Notes: generated by a model not told the origin, from the sequence alone. Shown: positions 1 to 20,825, numbered from the stretch's first letter. The stretch is 64,000 nucleotides of DNA from Spongilla lacustris (GCA_949361645.1 OX442433.1:6896029-6960028); one strand, 5' to 3'. Numbers and translations are program-made.

Positions 1-126
1 TAGGTCCCTTCACTTACCGCGTGCTGTACAAAATGTAACAATAAAATGTAGACATAAGCCCCCCCCCCCCCCCACCTCACCCCCATCGATGCACAATACT
101 GGAACAGCTACGATTAGAAGACATAC

Positions 127-512
127 GATGATGGCTACTTGCTCTCCGTTCTTCTTCTCAGCCTGCACCATCTTGGCGAGGAAATGGGCGACTGACGGGG
201 TGTTGTGGCGACTGACCACGTTGGAGAGTCCAGCCACAGACGCCTTGTCCAGCCACAGATTGCAGCTGCCATTGGAAGAAACCTTGAGACGTTCGACGGC
301 TAAGTTCCACGTCTAACAGTAAGCGCCAGTACACAAGAGGGAATTAAACCTGCTGACAAAATGCATACCTCGCCATTCACTCGAGGTTCTAAGAACTTCG
401 AAACCGACTCGTAGCTAATTTTTTTAATGTACTCTGTTTTGCCAACAATGGTACAGGGCCTGTTGTTGGGGTCTTCTGAAGGTAGCTCTTTAAGGAACTC
501 CACCGTTGCCAT
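127..512 (-). CDS. Unrecognised gene, 5' part (two exons), runs off left edge
   Basis: Exon 1 is 369-512 (48 codons, beginning MATVEFLKEL) and exon 2 is 127-312 (62 codons). They are joined by a 56-nt GT-AG intron and both junctions are phase 0. The second exon is followed by a GTATGT donor at 121-126, so the gene continues to the left. An in-frame ATG three codons upstream (521) is an alternative start. The predicted product is soluble, with no signal peptide; exon 2 contains SRHNTPSVAHFLAKMVQ. I do not recognise the family and assign no function. The long minus-strand reading past 127 is intron. Confidence 0.6.
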
Positions 513-1183
513 GATGTACACGGACCGGTTAATATTACAATATTACATTCGCTGCCGTTTAATAGTTCCGAGCGGCAATGCGCACACGCAATGCGCACCA
601 CAGCTAGCTAGCTCGGCCATATTATTATTACTAGCTAGACGTCAGTTGCAGCTCTGCATGAATTTTTCATATAGAACATTAACGAACTTACACATTACTT
701 CGTTTTAAAAAAATAAAAATAAAAACATGAGTAAGGTTAAATATTCGGTACTTAAATGAGCGCCATTTAACGATATCAACAGCAGTAATAGAAACACAGG
801 AAAAGGTGTGAAATTCATAAAAAGTAAGCCCATCACTGTCTGCACATCGTTGAAAGGAGTCTAAAGAGTCCACTTTTGTCGAAAAGGCCCAGCCAAAGTT
901 GAAACGCTCAATGGAAGTTAGCCGCAGGTTAACTGCGGTCATTGGTGTCTGCGCATGCGTAACCGACGGTAGTTGCGGGCTGACTCAGGCGGGTGAGTGG
1001 CGGGGTTACGATACTGCTCAGTTCAGTAGTTGATTTTTATTTTTTTGTTTCCTGTAAACCTAGCAAGATGGTTTGTTACCACCGTAGAACTCTCCGGCCT
1101 TTGGCCGTGATCAGGTGATGGGCATTCCAGTAGGTTCCTCCTGGCTCCCCCAAGCATTCCCGTATCGGTCGTAGCGGAAGGGG
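513..1183. other. Intergenic, no gene seen
   Basis: This is the upstream region of the gene at 127-512. I see no convincing exon, RNA gene or repeat. Short open frames on both strands lack splice sites and recognisable protein character. Confidence 0.4.
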
Positions 1184-1947
1184 CAGCGGCGGATCCAGGA
1201 TTTCTGGAAGGGGGGTCTAATAACTATATTCACAAGCGGGGGTGGGTACTGGAGGGGGCGTGCCCCCCTCCCGTAACAGCTAGGGGGTCTGGGGGAGCGC
1301 TGTAAGCTCCCCCAGTGGGGCCTGGGGCGAAGCCCCAGCCGCTTTTTCACTTTTGCGTTCATTTAGCATGAAAATAAGCATACTTTGAAAGTCTATTCAA
1401 TATTGATAGCTAGCAAGCGCAGTCGATTAATATAGGTCTAGAAACGTGGATAAGGATAGCGAATAGAAAACTCTACCAAAGCATTGTGACCGTATTCTGG
1501 TCTAAACGACACACACGTTTTACCCCTACTTGATTTAGCTCTATACCTAGTCGGGCACGCCCTACCACCGCGTTTGGTCGGGTGACCCGACCAAACGCGG
1601 TGGTAGGGCGTGCCCGACTACTCTATACCTGTTTCCTGAGGGAAGCTGTCTTGTTTTGATCGCTTACTTCTTGCTCGCACAATATTCCATCGCGCAGCAG
1701 TAATACTAATTAAACACTCCACGCTTGGAGGGCCTTGGCTTTAGACACCCCCCCGCCCACACACACAGACTTTGGGTCCAATGCTAACTCGCTAATCAGT
1801 TCACTCGCGTTCACTTAAACGCTTCGTTTTTCAACTCGTCAATCATGTAATTAATTATTCATAAGTTAATTTATTCATAACTGGTCGGGCCGAGGGGGGG
1901 GTCTTTAGACCCCTTAGACCCCCCCCCCCCCCCTGGATCCGCCACTG
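1184..1947. mobile_element. hAT-like non-autonomous DNA transposon (MITE)
   Basis: The left end reads CAGCGGCGGATCCAGG and the right end is the reverse complement of CAGTGGCGGATCCAGG, giving terminal inverted repeats about 764 bp apart. Both are followed inward by G-rich (left) or C-rich (right) tracts. A CAG-NGG start is typical of hAT-superfamily ends. The flanking 8 bases are G-rich on both sides, so an 8-bp target duplication is possible but not clear. There is no transposase frame inside, so it would depend on an autonomous relative. A related end lies at 62633. Confidence 0.6.
1548..1620. repeat. Perfect 73-nt palindrome (36-bp arms, 1-nt centre)
   Basis: The sequence reads identically on both strands around a single central base at 1584, with no mismatch in 36 bp. 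It is flanked by the direct repeat ctctatacct (1539-1548 and 1621-1630), as expected for insertion with target duplication. It lies inside the hAT-like element. As RNA or single-stranded DNA it would form a very stable GC-rich hairpin. Confidence 0.85.
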
Positions 1948-2253
1948 AGGGGGGCGACCTATCGGGGTCGATCGGCGCGCGAGCCAGGGAGGTGGGCCCA
2001 TCACCCTGCCAAACCCTTGCTAGGGACAGGTCGTGGGGCGTGCGGGGATAGTGGGGTTGCGTCGCCGTATCACGTACAGGAGAGTCCATTTAAAAAAAAC
2101 GAACAGACGATCCGCGCATTTATAAATAGATTCATACTCGCATATATACATGTAAGAAATAGCAAGTTATTAACAACACACATGTAATACCGATGGATCG
2201 ATCCAAATCATACCTAGTACCTATTAATTCTGCAATGGGAACAGTGGCACTGT

Positions 2254-3123
2254 TCACGCCCATCCCTCCGTACAGTTATAGTGCTTTTCGCAGCGGAAGG
2301 TCACGGGGAAAAGACACGTGGTGCGGTAGAACTTCTTTCTACAACACACATCGTGGTCGTAACATCCGAGATGGTAACAACAGTCACCGCAAACAAAACT
2401 CCAACAGTCGCAGCTAGGTCCACACATTCCGAGGCAGGACTCTTCAGGGCAGGGAGGACACAACTGCAAGCAACTATCGTCTCCATTAGTAGGGGAACGA
2501 AAGCTGTATCCAGCTGTTACGCCCATGTGCATATTCTCAAGAGAGAGTTGAATTTTTTTTATTTGAAGTGCTGCGATATACAAAGGCAATGCGCACGCAT
2601 ACTCCCTGCCATTAATGGCGTGGTCGCCAATGCTAAAGGCTGCTCGCTCGAGGAGAACTGTTTCCGGCTTCTCAAGAGTCTGAAGAATAGACGACTCGAC
2701 GCTCTGTTGTACATTGGCGGCCGTTTCGGACTTCATTTCTGCTAACATCTTCCGACATGTGGGCTCCATATCGCTCGGACTTTGCAGCTTGGTTACCATG
2801 GAAGCAGGGACTTCGTATTCGCGAACGTATCCGTTATCACTGTACTGCAAAAATACTGTCTCTATTAGCTGAACCAGCCGAAACGGACCATACTTCTCCG
2901 ATGCCCGTAATATGACGTTACCTTTGAGGTCACCGACGTACAAAGTATCGACAGTACTAACGAATCGTATACCATTCAGGCTGGATCCGATTCCTTCCGT
3001 ATAAACGCCCTCCACAGCATCGTAATCTAGCCGCGAAAGCTTCAGCTCTGAAATCCCCGCGCAACACCAAACGGTAAAGATGGCCACTGCCCCAATAATG
3101 CGATGGACGCAGCTGGCAAGCAT
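2254..3123 (-). CDS. Secreted protein with C-terminal phospholipase-A2-like Cys-rich domain
   Basis: A single open exon of 289 codons. I chose the ATG at 3121-3123 because it opens with a good signal peptide (MLASCVHRIIGAVAIFTVW, then a small-residue cleavage region). An in-frame ATG at 3195 adds 24 residues. The first about 190 residues have few cysteines and are not recognised. The C-terminal about 60 residues are very Cys-rich and contain GDCCYHLGCYDHDVCC, which resembles the C-C-x-x-H-D-x-C-C active-site helix of secreted phospholipase A2 (His-Asp present). By family knowledge such enzymes hydrolyse the sn-2 ester of phospholipids with Ca2+. The Ca-binding loop is not clearly canonical, so catalysis is unproven. 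The next minus-strand gene upstream is the carboxypeptidase, whose stop lies at 3275. Confidence 0.6.
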   Translation of the reverse strand: MLASCVHRIIGAVAIFTVWCCAGISELKLSRLDYDAVEGVYTEGIGSSLNGIRFVSTVDTLYVGDLKGNVILRASEKYGPFRLVQLIETVFLQYSDNGYVREYEVPASMVTKLQSPSDMEPTCRKMLAEMKSETAANVQQSVESSILQTLEKPETVLLERAAFSIGDHAINGREYACALPLYIAALQIKKIQLSLENMHMGVTAGYSFRSPTNGDDSCLQLCPPCPEESCLGMCGPSCDCWSFVCGDCCYHLGCYDHDVCCRKKFYRTTCLFPVTFRCEKHYNCTEGWA

Positions 3124-3274
3124 TGAAGCAGCAACTGAAGGAAATGGACTTATCCTTGCACTAAATACAAATACAAAACACGACACAACCATCAATCATC
3201 CATACTATGAATGGAACACAACTTTGTATGTACCACAGCAAGATATTTACACGGGTTAGTTAACATTCAGCACT

Positions 3275-12729
<9,455 letters not shown>

Positions 12730-12861
12730 GGTGCACGCTGGCGAGGGGAGGAGCTTGTCTGGATCACGGGAGGGGGCGTAGGCAGTGCCCCGGAAGTATA
12801 AACATCAGAAAGAGTGAAGTACTAGGTCTGGGAGTAGCCTACCAGTCAGTGCGGTACTGGA
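12730..12861. promoter_or_regulatory. Probable bidirectional promoter, carboxypeptidase / CYBA
   Basis: Only 132 bp separate the start codons of two divergent genes (12729 minus, 12862 plus). The interval must hold both 5' UTRs and core promoters. No TATA box is evident. The assignment rests on geometry only. Confidence 0.5.
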
Positions 12862-15003
12862 ATGGAAGGCAAGGCACAGAAAAAGACCCTTTTGAAAACC
12901 GAATGGGCCATGTGGGCTAATATGAACGCCCTATACTCCGCGGCATGTAAGTTTGTCTAGGCCTACGTTGCCAAGTTCGGACGCCTGTCAATACGGAATA
13001 GCCTTTTATCTAAAACTGCCGTAATTTTGCCCCGCTATGTAGGCATCTTCTTCGGTGGTGTGTTGGGTGCCACGGTGGATAGTTATTCAACAGGCGACAT
13101 CTTTCCCGTCAGCGGAGGTGCTGTGACGCGATGGATGGCAATGTATCCTCGCATTACATTAGGCTCAGGGGGCCCACTGGGTCACGTGTGTTCAGGGACT
13201 GGTGTGTCTCCCCTTACGACACTGTGGGAATGTGTTTGCGCAGCGTGTGGCGCGAGCAAATCCATACAGTCTGCTTCCCAAGGTCCACCACTCGCGTGCA
13301 CGTACATGTGGAGGATGCAGTGTCCATGTAGATGCGAACGGGTACAAGTGGGTGTCGGCGTGATCGGAGTGCGTGTGTGTGTGTGTGTGTGTGTTGTGTG
13401 TTGTGAGATTCACTTGGCTGTAGCAGTTATTCCAACAGGAAACTCTATCACATCCATCCTCTTTCCAACCATGATATCCCATGATATCCTTGACCTATTG
13501 CAAGACTCATCGGCCTGTTCATATTCTTCATCGAGTACCCTCGGAGTGCCAGGAGAAATCAAAAGACCAACGTGGAGCGACCGTTAGTACACTGCCGCCC
13601 CCCCCCCCCCCACACACACACAGACATCACCCTAACATCACCCTACTCATAGCAAGTTAAAGCACAGTATAAAGTCGTGGTATGCTAGCAGTATACTAGT
13701 GGTATACTAGTGCTAGTGGTATGCATGGAGTGGTTAAAGCCATAACATTAAGCTCCGATATTAAGTCATGACACTCAGCTATTAATGTGTATTTTCTACA
13801 TCACAGCGGTCAGAGGTTCATTGCTCCCATCATCCAAAACACCTTCATCTTCAGAATCTACATTGTCAGGGCTCTGCTATACACAGTGTAAGCAGAATTT
13901 GTGTTCCCATCTAATGCCTTCACCCCCCCCCCCACCCCACCCCACCACCTCCTCCTCTTACCCTCACCACCTCCTCCTCCTCCTCTTACCCTTACCACCA
14001 CCACCCCCACCTCCTCCTCCTCTTACCCTTGCCACCACCACCTCCTCCTCTTACCCTCACCCCCACCTCCTCCTCCTCCTCCTCTTACCCTCACCACCTC
14101 CTCCTCTTACCCTCACCACCTCCTCCTCTTACCCTTACCCTCACCCTCACCTCCTCCTCCTCCTCCTCTTACCCTCACCACTTTGCAGGTTGATTGTCCC
14201 TTGTTGCTTCGTCCTGGCCACTGTCTTTGGAGCTACTGCCCTTTTTGTAGCCAATGTGTGCTACTTTGTGGTATGTGTGTATAGCACAGGTACCCCCTCC
14301 AACCCCTGTCACCATGGTTCCTATCCTACCATGTAGCCATGGTTTCCTCCCTGCCCAGTTTTTTTCCTGGAGGACACAAGTAGCTGATAGTGTGAAGTGA
14401 TGGCCTTTAGCATACAAGTTTAAACTGAGTGCCCACATGTGCATGCACACAATACACACCTCATCCCCAATGCACAATACACACACACACACATACACAC
14501 ACATATACACACACATACACACACACACACATACACACACACATACACACACACATACACACACATACACATACACACACATACACACACATACACACAC
14601 ATACACACACACACACACACTAACACTATCAACATGGCCGCCCTCTAGTGACACTGAGTTGATATTTGCAGGTCCCATATCTCACTTGTTGTCTTTAATG
14701 ACATCACCAGACCAGTTGTCTTTGATGACATCACCAGACCACATGTGTTCTGCTTCATTGCAGGCTGCTATCAATGGAGAAGTCTGGAAGGCTCCTTATT
14801 TGGCCTGGGGACCAGGAGCCACCAAGCCAAAGGATGAAGATGGTCCAGCGACTCACACCCTCCCCGAAGCCCCAACTGTTCCACCACCACGCCCCCCACC
14901 ACACCTCCGCCCTGGTGGTATCTCAGAGCCTCCCTCTCACCCGCCCCCTCGTCCCGAGAAGATTGAGTTGACATCAATCCGGGGGGCCCCCCCTCCATAT
15001 TGA
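12862..15003 (+). CDS. CYBA: Cytochrome b-245 alpha chain, p22phox
   Basis: Exons: 12862-12946, 13043-13142, 13505-13582, 13807-13887, 14189-14270, 14764-15003. Phases agree throughout and give 221 residues (human 195). The N-terminus TEWAMWANMNALYSA matches IEWAMWAN of vertebrate p22phox. It is followed by hydrophobic segments, the conserved IEYPRSARRN region after one segment, GQRFIAPIIQ, and a further pair of membrane segments. The C-terminal tail is proline-rich with two PPPRP motifs (about residues 182-186 and 202-206). In vertebrates the tail motif binds the tandem SH3 domains of p47phox/NOXO1. p22phox stabilises NADPH oxidase catalytic subunits (NOX1-4 type) in the membrane. The residues between exon 2 and exon 3 are the least certain: exon 2 reads through about 14 residues with no human counterpart, and its donor at 13143 was chosen by phase. 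Confidence 0.92.
13921..14180 (+). repeat. CTC/CCTCAC-rich minisatellite feeding a splice acceptor
   Basis: Repeats of cctcctcctcttaccctcac fill the CYBA intron up to a few bases before the acceptor at 14188. The repeat itself supplies the polypyrimidine tract. Confidence 0.9.
14471..14621. repeat. (CA)n / CATA microsatellite
   Basis: CA repeat interrupted by ATA in the last CYBA intron. Confidence 0.95.
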
Positions 15004-15202
15004 CCAGCCATTTAAATGTGTGCAACTTTTTAGTGTTTTTACGATCATACCTCTGACTGTTATTGCTAAAGAGTGTTTCTGATAAGCCTGCACCGCTGGT
15101 ATGTGTGGTATGTAATGATATGGGCCCACACCCTACAGCTGACATGGGATGCTGGGGTTATGTAACAGAATACAGAACTGGAATAAGTATATCACTTATC
15201 AG

Positions 15203-15766
15203 TTATTTAATAAGGGGGAGGGGTGGTCACCTTCATGTTAAGGGGGAGGGGTAGTCCCCTTCATGTTAAGGGGAGGGGTAGTCACCTTCTGTTAAGGGGG
15301 AGGAGGGTGGTCACCTTCATATTAAGGGGGAGGGGAGGTGGTCACATTCATGTTAAGGGAGAGGGGAGGTGGTCACCTTCATGTTAAGGGGGGAGGAGGT
15401 GGTCACCTTAGGGGGAGGGGTGGTCACCTTCATGTTAAGGGGAGGGGGTGGTCACCTTTATATAAAGGAGGGGTAGTCACCTTCATGTTAAGGGGAGGGG
15501 AGATGGTCACCTTCATGTTAAGGGAGAGGACAGGTGGTCACCTTATGGGGAGGGGTAGTCACCTTCATGTTAAGGGGAGGGGAGGTGGTCACCTTCATGT
15601 TAAGGGGGAGGGGTAGTCACCTTCATGTTAAAGGGAGGGGAGGGGAGGTGGTCACCTTCATGTTAAGGGGGAGGGGTAGTCACCTTCATGTTAAGAAGAG
15701 GTGGTCACCTTCATGCTAAGGGGGAGGGGGTGGTCACCTTCATATTAAGGGGGAGGGGAGGTGGCC
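15203..15766. repeat. G-rich minisatellite, about 22-30 bp unit
   Basis: Units of ggtcaccttcatgttaaggg plus a variable run of G and A. It lies just downstream of the CYBA stop and may be in its 3' UTR. Open frames across it are artefacts. Confidence 0.9.
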
Positions 15767-16091
15767 TGTACCTAGCTGTATTGCAGTATGGTGCAGATAA
15801 TTTGTTTAGATTGACAAGCAAAGTGCAAATGTTTGGAGTTTGTGGTGCTTCATGTGTAATTTGACACCAGGTCCGGTCACCGTTTAGAAAGATGGTGTCA
15901 GGTGCACATGCACCCTATGCCCAGGCTATGGACCCAACAGCCTGATACTGCTATTATCACTCTGGATCACGATAACATGACAGCCACCTTGTTAGGTAAG
16001 GTGGTTCCCATTCATACCTTGGCTCATAAAATGTAGGATATGTCAGTGCCTCCTCCCCATGCAGTACCCATTTCTGAGTTGATTTCTTTTC

Positions 16092-16097
16092 AATAAA
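16092..16097 (+). terminator. Possible CYBA poly(A) signal AATAAA
   Basis: First clear plus-strand AATAAA after the CYBA stop, about 1.1 kb downstream. Use would put the 15.2-15.8 kb minisatellite in the 3' UTR. There is no other support. Confidence 0.3.
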
Positions 16098-16285
16098 ATT
16101 CACATATGCAAATAATCAAGGTAGGCATCAATTAGGACCACCTCTGATTCAGAGAAAAATAGAACAGATCCAAAGTAGGTTTGAGGTAGGGGGGAGGGGG
16201 GGGGGGGGAGGGAAATTGTCCGATGCAACCACCATCAAAAGAAAGCTTCATTGCTGTTATAGGAGTGTGTGTGTGTGTGCATGTG

Positions 16286-16343
<58 letters not shown>

Positions 16344-16418
16344 GCAGTATGGAGTATGTATGGATTGTGTGATTTGGGGAATGAACTCAATGCAACAGAG
16401 TTTGAACATTAATTTTGT

Positions 16419-16624
16419 TACAATAACCCCTTGCACCCCCTGTTCAAACCTCCAACTCCATTTTAATGTTTACAATAACCCCTTGCACCCCCTTGGATCA
16501 CTTTGTTCAAACCTCCAACTCCCATATTATAACCCCTTGCACCCCCTTGGATCACTTTGTTCAAACCTCCAACTCCATTAATGTTTACAATAACCCCTTG
16601 CACCCCCTTGGACCACTTTGTTCT
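16419..16624. repeat. About 60-bp tandem repeat (taaccccttgcaccccct type), 4 copies
   Basis: Four imperfect copies carrying ttgttcaaacctccaactcc. It is immediately 3' of the last recognised CBFB exon and may be UTR or intron. Confidence 0.85.
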
Positions 16625-16649
16625 TTACACTTGTCACATACCCACTTAC

Positions 16650-19600
16650 ACTTGATTGCTGTGAGAGAGGTGAGGACTGTAACCTCTCCTGCTGCCAGCG
16701 ACGCTGAGCCTCATCAAACATGCGAACACGTTCTTGGGTCTCCTTGAGCACCTGACGCATAGTCTCATCCTCAAGCTGTGTGTGAGGGAGGGAGGGAGGG
16801 AGGGAGGGAGGGAGGGAGGGAGGGAGGGAGGGAGGGGGGAGGGAGGGAGGGAGGGAGGGAGGGAGGGAGGGAGGGAGGGAGGGAGGGAGGGAGGGAGGGA
16901 GGGAGGGAGGGAGGGAGGGAGGGAGGGAGGGAGGGAATGCATGTGTTGTTTAAGCATATTTAGACATCATAGATGGTTACAAGTTGTGCAATGAAAAGCA
17001 GAACTGTGTTATACATACATGTATGCTACACATTATAGATATAGTAACTTAGAAATGTCACACTAAATACACATACAGTAATTACAACCTTAATTAAGAT
17101 ATTGATGTACAAGTGTGCAATTGTCAACTTGACATACAAAAACAATATCTATGTGGTTACATCATAAGAGCTGCCCCCAACAGAGCCTTTAACCCTTAAC
17201 AGGGATACCTTCAATAGTTTTCTAAGTATGTGGTGCACCACACCATATCTTTGATCACACCTCTTCCCTTGCACTATAACCACACCTCCTCCCTTGCACT
17301 ATAACCACACCTCCTCCCTTGCACTATAACCACACCTCTTCCCTTGCACTATAATCACACCTCTTCCCTTGCACTATAACCACACCTCCTCCCTTGCACT
17401 ATAACCACACCTCTTCCCTTGCACTATAACCACACCTCTTCCCTTGCACTATAACCACACCTCTTCCCTTGCACTATAACCACACCTCTTCCCTTGCACT
17501 ATAACCACACCTCCTCCCTTGCACTATAACCACACCTCCTCCCTTGCACTATAACCACACCTCCTCCCTTGCACTATAACCACACCTCTTCCCTTGCACT
17601 ATAACCACACCTCTTCCCTTGCACTATAACCACACCTCTTCCCTTGCACTATGACCACACCTCCTCCCTTGCACTATAACCACACCTCCCTTGCACTATA
17701 ACCACACCCCTTCCCTTGCACTATAACCACACCTCCATACCTCTTCCCTCACCATACCTTGGCCCTCTCGTCATCAAAGAGCAGTCTGGCCTTCCCTACC
17801 AAATTGTCAAGGTCCATCCACCCAATCCACTTCACACATACTCCATTCATGATGAAATTTGAAGTCAGATAGACCTGAAGTGTAGAAAGTGTGCTTAAAA
17901 AGGGTTAACATTGGAAAGATGTGTGATGCGTTAGGTTAAAGTACATCTTGTTAGAGAGATTGCTTGGAGTAAAGGGGTTAAAGTACCTTAGAGTGGTCGG
18001 ATTTATGATTAATTTCTCGATTAGTCTGTTGATAGATTAATTTGTTGCTAGATTTATTAGAGTGAATACAGCGTTACATTGTGTATTGGTCAAATTCCCC
18101 AACATGGCTGACCATGTGGTGGTCACCACGGTACCCAGCAATATGGCTGACCATGTGGTGGTCACCACGGTACCCAGCAATATGGCTGACCATGTGGTGG
18201 TCACCATGGTACCCAGCAATATGGCTGACCATGTGGTGGTCACCATGATACCCAGCAATATGGCTGACCATGTGGTGGTCACCATGCCCAGCAACATGGC
18301 TGTCGATGTGGTGGTCACCATGGTACCCGGCCATGGTTCCTTTAGGACATATCCTAGATCACATGACATGCAAGGTACTATATACTTGTATTCATAATAT
18401 ATACTGTCACTGACACATACACTCACATGCACACAGTACAATGAATGGAATAAACCCAAACTAGTTTTAAGGTGCAGAGGCTAGGAAAACCTTAAGTTAC
18501 ACTTGACGACACCAAGTTACACTGTGTAACACCCTATAACACCAAACAACACCCAAACACCCAACAATACAGTACCATGACAACTGTGAAGATGAATTTA
18601 CATTGCTAGGCAACCCATTGCTGGGCAACCCATTGCTAGGCAACCCATTGCTAGGCAACCCATTCCCAACTCACTCTGCCAGATTCCCTGTCAAAGTCCA
18701 CATTCTCCTTAGGAGGCTTCACATCGGATACCTTTTCATCACTTAAACAGTTGGAACTAAATTGCAGCGTGAGGTTGGTTCCCGTTGGTACAAATGTCTG
18801 AGGTACAGGGGACATGGGAAATGAGGTACAGGGGACATGGGGTACAGGGGACATGGGGTACAGGGGACATGAGGTACAGGGGACATGAGGTACAGGGGAC
18901 ATGGGGTACAGGGGACATGGGGTACAGGGGACATGGGGTACAGGGGACATGGGGTACAGGGGACATGAGGTACAGGGGACATGGGGTACAGGGGACATGA
19001 GGTACAGGGGACATGGGGTACAGGGGACATGAGGTACAGGGGACATGGGGTACAGGGGACATGAGGTACAGGGGACATGGGGTACAGGGGATATGGGGTA
19101 CAGGGGACATGAGGTACAGGGGACATGGGGTACAGGGGACATGAGGTACAGGGGACATGAGGTACAGGGGACATGGGGTACAGGGGACATGAGGTACAGG
19201 GGACATGAGGTACAGGGGACATGGGGTACAGGGGACATGGGGTACAGGGGACATGAGGTACAGGGGACATGGGGTACAGGGGGCATGAGGTACAGGGGAC
19301 ATGGGGTACAGGGGACATGGGGTACAGGGGACATGAGGTACAGGGGACATGAGGTACAGGGGACATGAGGTACAGGGAACATGAGGTACAGGGGACATGA
19401 GGCTGTAGCTGTGAAAATAACATGACACCCCAGGCAGCACATATGTACAACATTTAACCCCTCTAAAGCTACAGATTTCCTTCATCACAGCTTACAGATT
19501 GATACACTTTAAGCCCTCAAATGTGATTATGGATTACAGATTAACCCCTTGTTTACCACCATAGGTTAATGCCTTTTACTTTAACACAGATATGGTTAGC

Positions 19601-20825
19601 CCACACAAAAAGCACTTTCTCACTATGACAGAATGCCCCTCGTGAAGATCCTCCACGAATCTCCTCTTGCGTTCATCCATAGGCCTGTCTCTGTAAGCTG
19701 TGTACTTTACCTGTAAGGGGTGAAGCCACACACAATGTGATCACTGGCCACAGTCATATGGGTGCTGGTGGTCACTCAATAACATCAGATCTGTGCGATC
19801 ACATCTGGTGGTGGGCTGTGTTCATATGAGGGTCTTTTTTATTATTATTGTCTTTACATACTACCAAGGGCTCTATTTAAAAAATAAAAAAGGCCAATGA
19901 GGTCACCTCTCATTGGTCAGTGCAATGGTCACAGCTCAAATCCAATGTCCATCGCTCAAATCATGAAATGCAAGCCAGAATCATTATCACGTGTTGGTAC
20001 TATGGCAACCTCAGGTGATACTCTCACAGGGATTAATGCAGCCCCTCCTCCTTCAAAGACTGAACTTAACACCATCACATCTAGGATCTAGGAATCTTAC
20101 CCATATCTCCTATACCCACACCTCCACCTCCCCACCTAGACCAGTTGATATGTTGCCTGCTATCACTAGCTATGAATGGGCCCAGTTTATTTTTAATTCG
20201 GTCTAGTTGTGAATGGATATAGAGGTGTAGTTATAAATCACCTAGTTTTGAATGAACCTAGGGTGTAAATGAAAAGCTAGGCAGGATAGAGAAAGGAGGT
20301 GAGGGGAGGAGAGGGGGAGGAGGGTCAGTGAGCCTAGATCTTATGCTCTTAGATCCACAACATGAGGCGGACTTCACCAGCCAACCCATCCCCTCTCGTG
20401 ATCCCCATCAGAGCCCCATATTAATGTCCCGGTTCAGCCAAACATGTTGCCATGGTGCAATGAATGAACTTTTGCGTAACTCTATGGCAAGGCATAAGTA
20501 AGTACCCGCGAATGACAACTGCACAACTTAAGTGTGCGAAGAAAGACAGGCATCATAGCGGCGCAGCGCTCCGCTGCAAGGAATTCATTTATTCGCTATT
20601 CATAACAAGATGACCACACGTGCCCACGTATGCGCCGAGGTCCCAATGTGCGTATGACCGGTCCCTAGGGGTGACCCCTCCCCTGCCTTCCCCACACGTG
20701 TGGCGTAATAGTATTTACTACGCAATCTAGCCCAAAGGGCTGCTTACATCTACTTCTTGGGACAACTTTTTGAAGTGATCATCCGAGTCGAACTTCGATT
20801 TCTGGTCGGGAACCACTCGAGGCAT
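16650..20825 (-). CDS. CBFB: Core-binding factor subunit beta
   Basis: Exons in gene order: 20748-20825, 19624-19710, 18675-18797, 17758-17874, 16650-16775. All junctions are phase 0 and total 177 codons. The start MPRVVPDQKSKF is nearly identical to vertebrate CBFB (MPRVVPDQRSKF). Further conserved blocks are YRDRPMDERKRRF, PTGTNLTLQF, VDFDRESGRVYL, FIMNGVCVKWIGWMDL and LLFDDERAK, followed by a helical tail. CBFB has no DNA contact of its own; it binds the Runt domain and raises RUNX affinity for DNA. The C-terminus is uncertain. Exon 5 either stops at the GTAAGT donor at 16644-16649 and continues in an unfound exon, or reads on 23 codons to a TAA. Length is close to the human protein (182 residues). 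Confidence 0.95.
16785..16935. repeat. (GGGA)n microsatellite at a CBFB splice acceptor
   Basis: About 150 bp of GGGA on the + strand. On the CBFB sense strand this is (TCCC)n and forms the polypyrimidine tract directly before the exon 5 acceptor. Confidence 0.95.
17255..17735. repeat. 25-bp minisatellite, about 19 copies
   Basis: The unit cacacctcttcccttgcact plus ataac lies in CBFB intron 4, ending about 20 bp from the exon 4 donor. Copies alternate between ctcctccc and ctcttccc. Confidence 0.95.
18108..18332. repeat. About 38-bp minisatellite, 6 copies
   Basis: Units contain atggctgaccatgtggtggt in CBFB intron 3. A 15-bp repeat cattgctaggcaacc (four copies, about 18602-18663) lies just before exon 3. 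Confidence 0.9.
18803..19402. repeat. 16-bp minisatellite, about 37 copies, abutting CBFB exon 3
   Basis: The unit is caggggacatggggta or caggggacatgaggta. It begins within a few bases of the exon 3 acceptor (AG at 18798-18799). On the sense strand the unit is pyrimidine-rich and one copy grades into the acceptor itself. Confidence 0.95.

Noticed and set aside
18651..19488. Minus-strand frames of about 250 codons with PVPHVPCTS repeats
   Set aside because: 16-bp minisatellite; only the end at 18675-18797 is real coding (CBFB exon 3).
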